In this document: positions 60,212-64,000 of the stretch, one piece after another
Layout: the number at the start of each line of letters is the position of its first letter
Position numbering within the stretch: position 1 is the stretch's first letter
NCBI RefSeq assembly: GCF_001675165.1
Contig: NZ_LROS01000011.1
Span: forward strand, 248,001-312,000
DNA from: Clostridium ragsdalei P11
GTDB lineage: Bacteria > Bacillota > Clostridia > Clostridiales > Clostridiaceae
Direction of reading: 5' to 3'
DNA length: 64,000 nucleotides
Program-made: the position numbers and the translations under genes
Notes under the pieces: generated by a model
Told to the model about the DNA's origin: nothing
What the model saw: only the letters and a program-made list of their open reading frames with translations
Database searches by the model: none

Positions 60212-61786
60212 CTAGGCCAGCATATTTACATTGCTGTCACTATAATAGTCATTTTCCTCTGGAGCATCTTCATCTTGTATGCTATTTACGGCTAAATTTT
60301 TACTCTTTTTTTCATTATCTTGATTCTGATTTCCATTACTTCCATTTTTGAAGAAAGTTGTGTCTTCATGATATAAGTTCAATGAAAAACTCTGGACTTT
60401 TATGTCATTATTCTGAAGTTTATTTGACAAATCCTGCATATTTGAATTTAAAAGATTATAGGCATCTTTGTTTGAAGCTGTAAGAACTGCTTTCATCTTT
60501 CCTTCTTCCATAACAAGATTTATAGTTATATCTCCCAATTCCTTAGGATTAATTTTAACAGTTAACTGTTTCACATTATTTAAGTCCATATACCTGAGTG
60601 TTTTTATCATATCTGAATTAAAAGTAGCCTTATTCAAATTAAGATTTTGTACATTCTCACCATTTACAAGTATATTGTCTCCCTTAACATTATTAAATTG
60701 CGTCATAAAATTAACTGCTTTAGAAATTTTACTGTCCTTAGTATCTTCTCCATCACCGCCTAGTATTTTATTTAATATGTCAGTACTTTTACTGTTACTT
60801 CCAGTAGAGTTTTCGTTACCACTTTCACTATTTGAAGAATTTTGAAGAGAGCTACCTGTTGTATCCAAATTCTCAATCATTTGTCTATTTTGATTTATAA
60901 TTTGAAACAAATTGTTTCCTGATACATTTTTTCCTGAATTTAAATTGTCTGCTAGTTTGGGATTTAACTTTTGTAAAAGTTCAGTGTATATTTGAGATTT
61001 TAAACCACTTATATCATTTTCAGTTGAATTTGCAACAAGACCGGATAATTTTGATACAATATTATCTGTTATTTTTTGAGAAAGCTTTTGAGTAAGTTGT
61101 CCACTTTTATCAAAATTATTTAAAACATCCACTAAGAAATCAAGTTTCTTATCTACCGTCTTATTCAAAACATCCTTAATATTAGCTGCTATATCTTTAT
61201 TTGAAGTATCACTAAGGCTTTTGGATATTTCCTGGTTTAAAATAAATTGCAGATAATTTCCTTTTGATGACCCTGACGAATTTTCATCTTTTAAAATGTT
61301 TGAAATTTCATCACTCAATTCTTTAGTCACTGTATTTAAAAAATTATTTGATTTACTTTGAATATCCTGATTATTTCCAAATAGCAAACTTAAAAGTGAA
61401 AGTACACTGTTTTTATCTATACTTCCCTCTTTAATCTTCTGTTTAATATCTGCTATTTCTTCATCTGTAAATCCAGCTTTTTTTAAATGAGTTTCAATTT
61501 TAGAATCATCATTTTGTTCACTATCTATATCATTTTTATTTTTGCTATGGGAATCTGACGATTGTATTTTTGTTGTATTTCTCTCTACACTTACGCTATT
61601 ATTTTTATCTATAGATTCATTAGATGCTTTATACGTAGTGTCTTTAGTATCCATCTTACTGCTATTATCACTACTGCTGGATTTAACAAAAGAAGCAAAG
61701 TCATTATTTTCACTTAAAGAACTTGATTTAACTTTTGGTGCTTGTACATTCATAGAAGACATCAAATTTAACATATTTACATTCAT
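60212..61786 (-). CDS. fliK: Flagellar hook-length control protein FliK
   Basis: 524 residues. A long Ser/Asn/Asp/Lys-rich, probably flexible N-terminal part (about 1-390) acts as the ruler; the C-terminal domain (about 400-480, LRYMDLNNVKQLTVKINPKELGDITINLVMEEGKMKAVLTASNKDAY) is the conserved Flg_hook domain that switches FlhB specificity. Low complexity of the ruler is normal for the family. AGGAGGTG precedes the ATG. Confidence 0.88.
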   Translation of the reverse strand: MNVNMLNLMSSMNVQAPKVKSSSLSENNDFASFVKSSSSDNSSKMDTKDTTYKASNESIDKNNSVSVERNTTKIQSSDSHSKNKNDIDSEQNDDSKIETHLKKAGFTDEEIADIKQKIKEGSIDKNSVLSLLSLLFGNNQDIQSKSNNFLNTVTKELSDEISNILKDENSSGSSKGNYLQFILNQEISKSLSDTSNKDIAANIKDVLNKTVDKKLDFLVDVLNNFDKSGQLTQKLSQKITDNIVSKLSGLVANSTENDISGLKSQIYTELLQKLNPKLADNLNSGKNVSGNNLFQIINQNRQMIENLDTTGSSLQNSSNSESGNENSTGSNSKSTDILNKILGGDGEDTKDSKISKAVNFMTQFNNVKGDNILVNGENVQNLNLNKATFNSDMIKTLRYMDLNNVKQLTVKINPKELGDITINLVMEEGKMKAVLTASNKDAYNLLNSNMQDLSNKLQNNDIKVQSFSLNLYHEDTTFFKNGSNGNQNQDNEKKSKNLAVNSIQDEDAPEENDYYSDSNVNMLA

Positions 61787-61814
61787 TTATTTCACCTCCT
61801 TTCAAAGTAAAAAA

Positions 61815-62252
61815 CTATGTATTTTGAACATTTCTAATAAACCCATAAAGGGCAAATTCATCATTTGCCTTCTGTTCTATTCTATTCTGCTCTTTTATAA
61901 AGGCAGTTTCTTGCTTTTCCTTTAAAATATCCACTGTTTTCCTATCTATTTGCCTCTTTTGAAGTTCATTTCTCTTCATATCAACTACTTTTTCTTTATC
62001 CTTTAGTTCAATTTGGGCATTATCTATACTGTAAACTAAAGCTTTTAAATATTTATGGGTTATTTTTTGCTCAATAACACTTTTAAAGTTAGACATATTA
62101 TTGTATTTCTCATAATTAGCTTTTAATAAATCTAGTTTTTCTTTTACTTTCAAGCTTTCTCTTTTAGCCTGCTGAAATTCTCTTTTGCTTTCTTCTTCCT
62201 TGTCTATTCTTATGTCAAGTAATTTTTGAAGCCTAAATTTATATTTACCCAT
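61815..62252 (-). CDS. fliJ: FliJ flagellar export chaperone
   Basis: 145 residues from the ATG at 62252 (MGKYKFRLQKLLDIR), preceded by AGGGGGG. A longer frame to 62291 would run through a repeat tail and is rejected. Almost the whole chain is a coiled coil, with the typical YKFRLQKLLDIR start. It links the FliI ATPase to FlhA and recycles chaperones. Confidence 0.87.
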   Translation of the reverse strand: MGKYKFRLQKLLDIRIDKEEESKREFQQAKRESLKVKEKLDLLKANYEKYNNMSNFKSVIEQKITHKYLKALVYSIDNAQIELKDKEKVVDMKRNELQKRQIDRKTVDILKEKQETAFIKEQNRIEQKANDEFALYGFIRNVQNT

Positions 62253-62265
62253 ATATCCCCCTCTA

Positions 62266-62302
62266 TTCAATTCACAGTTCACAATGCACAATTCACAATT
62301 TA
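62266..62302. repeat. Solo CACAATTCACAATGCA-type repeat tail
   Basis: CAATTCACAGTTCACAATGC followed by ACAATTCACAATT: four degenerate 7-8 base units in the fliI-fliJ gap. It is the same kind as at 57527 and the arms of the element at 42667. Confidence 0.6.
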
Positions 62303-62308
62303 AGGCTG

Positions 62309-63616
62309 TTATTGAAATATTTTTTTCAATCCTTCAACACTTTCTTTAAAGGATGAACTTTCATTTACATCTTGCTTGAGATAGGCAATTATTTTATCGT
62401 AATAGGCTACAGCCTTATCTATTTTTTCGCTGCTTCCTTTTACATAAGCACCTATATTTATTAAGTCCTCGGAATTTTTATAAGTTGAAAGCATATCTCT
62501 TGCAAAAGAAGCCTTTTTTTTATGATCACTTTCAGCTATTTCAGACATAAGCCTACTTATACTTGCAAGTACATCTATAGCAGGGTAATGATTTTTATTA
62601 GCAAGAGAACGGGATAATACTATATGTCCATCAAGTATACCTCTTACTGCATCTGCAATAGGTTCATTTAAATCGTCTCCATCTACTAGTACAGTATAAA
62701 AAGCTGTAATAGATCCTATATCTGATGTTCCTGCTCTTTCCATAAGTCTCGGAAGTTTGGCAAATACGGAAGGTGTATATCCCTTAGTTGCTGGGGGTTC
62801 CCCAATAGCAAGTCCTATTTCTCTTTGAGCCATAGCAAATCTAGTTACAGAATCCATCATCAAAATTACTTTCTTACCTTTATCCCTAAAATACTCTGCA
62901 ATAGCTGTAGCTGTAAAAGCTCCCTTTAATCTAACCAAAGCTGGCTTATCTGAAGTAGCACACACTATGATTGATTTTTTCATTCCTTCTTCTCCCAGGT
63001 CCTTTTCTATAAAATCCTTAACTTCTCTACCTCTTTCACCTATTAAAGCTATTACATTTACGTCTGCTTCAGCATATTTTGCAATCATACCAAGAGTAGT
63101 GCTCTTTCCCACACCACTTCCTGCAAATATTCCTATTCTCTGTCCTTGACCACAGGTTATCAAACCATCTATTGCCCTTACTCCCGTAGGAATTACTTCA
63201 GTTATTCTCCTTCTCTTTAAGGGATCTGGGGGCTCTGTATCAAGTGGATAAGGTTCTCCACTTGATATAACAGCACCATCTAAAGGATTGCCGAGCCCAT
63301 CAAGTACCTTCCCAAAAAGCTCATCCGAACATCTCACATTTAAAGGCATCCTCTCTGGTACTACTCTGCAACCTGGTGAAATTCCAATAAGTTCCCCAAG
63401 AGGCATTAAAATTACATTGCTTTCATTAAATCCAACAACTTCACAGGAAATCTTACTATTTTCCTCACTATAAATATGACATACTTCTCCTACAAAAGCT
63501 CTAATACCCTCTACCTCTACAGTTAAGCCAATAACTTTTTTCACAATTCCTTCTTGATAATTATAAGTAGCTTCCTTCACTTTTCTATTAAGCCTATCAA
63601 AGTTTATAGTTATCAC
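62309..63616 (-). CDS. fliI: FliI flagellar export ATPase
   Basis: 435 residues. Walker A AGSGVGKST at 165-173, ALIGERGREVKDFIEKDLG, ILMMDSVTRFAMAQREIGLAIGEPPATKGYTPSVFAKLPRLMERAG (Walker B and family signature) and SITAFYTVLVDGDDLNEPIADA are complete. It is the hexameric ATPase that unfolds export substrates, held by FliH and FliJ. The start is GTG with GAGGTG upstream. Confidence 0.96.
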   Translation of the reverse strand: MITINFDRLNRKVKEATYNYQEGIVKKVIGLTVEVEGIRAFVGEVCHIYSEENSKISCEVVGFNESNVILMPLGELIGISPGCRVVPERMPLNVRCSDELFGKVLDGLGNPLDGAVISSGEPYPLDTEPPDPLKRRRITEVIPTGVRAIDGLITCGQGQRIGIFAGSGVGKSTTLGMIAKYAEADVNVIALIGERGREVKDFIEKDLGEEGMKKSIIVCATSDKPALVRLKGAFTATAIAEYFRDKGKKVILMMDSVTRFAMAQREIGLAIGEPPATKGYTPSVFAKLPRLMERAGTSDIGSITAFYTVLVDGDDLNEPIADAVRGILDGHIVLSRSLANKNHYPAIDVLASISRLMSEIAESDHKKKASFARDMLSTYKNSEDLINIGAYVKGSSEKIDKAVAYYDKIIAYLKQDVNESSSFKESVEGLKKIFQ

Positions 63617-63642
63617 AAAATATCACCTCTAACTGCAGAAAC

Positions 63643-64000
63643 TTAACTTTCATCCTGAATTATCTTCCTTATTTTCTCATAGGCAATATCTATACCTAGA
63701 ACCATTTTTCCATTATCTCTTTCTATAACCACACTACCTTCCTCTAAAGATTCATCTGGTATTATAAAAATATCACCTTTAAAAGGCAGCTGTTCCTTCC
63801 ATAAGGTTACTTGTTTCTTGAATTCACTGCAGTACTTTTCTTTACCTTTTATTATAAAAGTGCTGGTTTTTTTCATTTGATTCAAAGCATCAAATACCTG
63901 AGCATTTAAACTATCCGCGTCCCTTACCTCACGTTTTAATATACTTTCTACAGAATTTAATATAAATTCTTTTATTTCCTCTTCCTTTTCCTCTAGGTAC
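63643..64000 (-). CDS. fliH: FliH flagellar export protein, N-terminal part cut by window end
   Basis: The frame is open from the stop at 63643 to the window edge, so at least 118 C-terminal residues are seen, and no start is visible. It reads YLEEKEEEIKEFILNSVESI, then a helical region and the FliH C-terminal part (LEEGSVVIERDNGKMVLGIDIAYEKIRKII). FliH dimerises and restrains FliI. It lies 26 bases before fliI, in the usual order. Confidence 0.85.
   Translation of the reverse strand, partial: YLEEKEEEIKEFILNSVESILKREVRDADSLNAQVFDALNQMKKTSTFIIKGKEKYCSEFKKQVTLWKEQLPFKGDIFIIPDESLEEGSVVIERDNGKMVLGIDIAYEKIRKIIQDES

Noticed and set aside
62253-62291. Longer start of fliJ (MCIVNCELNRGGY...)
   Set aside because: It would be translated from a repeat tail; AGGGGGG points to the ATG at 62252.

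Overview
The window looks like a piece of a low-GC, motile, diderm-free Firmicute chromosome, most likely Clostridium sensu stricto. The evidence is the strong A+T bias, AGGAGG-type ribosome binding sites with frequent TTG/GTG starts, a fused FliR-FlhB, the Sbp/DUF881 genes next to divIB, a CBS-domain family II pyrophosphatase, and a MurE with a diaminopimelate-type motif. Gene content suggests the C. kluyveri/C. ljungdahlii/C. acetobutylicum neighbourhood, but species cannot be decided from sequence reading alone. No rRNA, tRNA, CRISPR array, phage or IS transposase gene was seen.

Layout. (1) 0.5-7.4 kb, minus strand: a type IV pilus/pseudopilus operon transcribed pilB, pilC, major pilin, four minor pseudopilins, then reduced pilM-, pilN- and pilO-like genes. 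The 5' end of pilC seems to carry a one-base frameshift. (2) 7.7-13.7 kb: a lipoprotein and dapF (minus), then rqcH (plus), then pyrR-uraA (plus) behind a sigma-A-type promoter and a classical PyrR attenuator. (3) 13.7-31.4 kb, minus strand: an mtnN-lspA-rluD unit, and upstream of it the division and cell-wall (dcw) cluster mraZ-rsmH-ftsL-pbp-murE-murF-mraY-ftsW-divIB-DUF881-sbp-DUF881-ylmE-sepF-ylmG-ylmH-divIVA. It ends in a strong terminator and lacks ftsA, ftsZ, murD and murG. (4) 31.7-45.2 kb: ychF; a divergent TetR/tripartite-like efflux module with paired operators; a Lon-like protease with lost Walker motifs; a small basic protein; a calcium-type P-ATPase; the CBS pyrophosphatase; and an acidic Tyr/Met-rich protein. 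(5) 45.8-64.0 kb, minus strand: a long flagellar operon running from fliH (cut by the window end) through fliI, fliJ, fliK, flgD, a flagellar operon protein, flgE, flbD, fliL, fliO, fliP, fliQ, fliR-flhB, flhA, flhF, flhG, a PilZ protein and sigD to two rod/hook proteins.

The least explained content is between the genes. Several families of AT-rich, imperfectly palindromic elements (about 75-260 bp) sit in almost every larger gap, including inside the dcw operon. Related copies show compensatory changes in their central and terminal stems. Three elements with otherwise different stems carry GAGGTACGA(G) in an apical loop. No coding capacity was seen in them. They look like non-autonomous mobile or structured repeat elements, and are the best candidates here for something undescribed.
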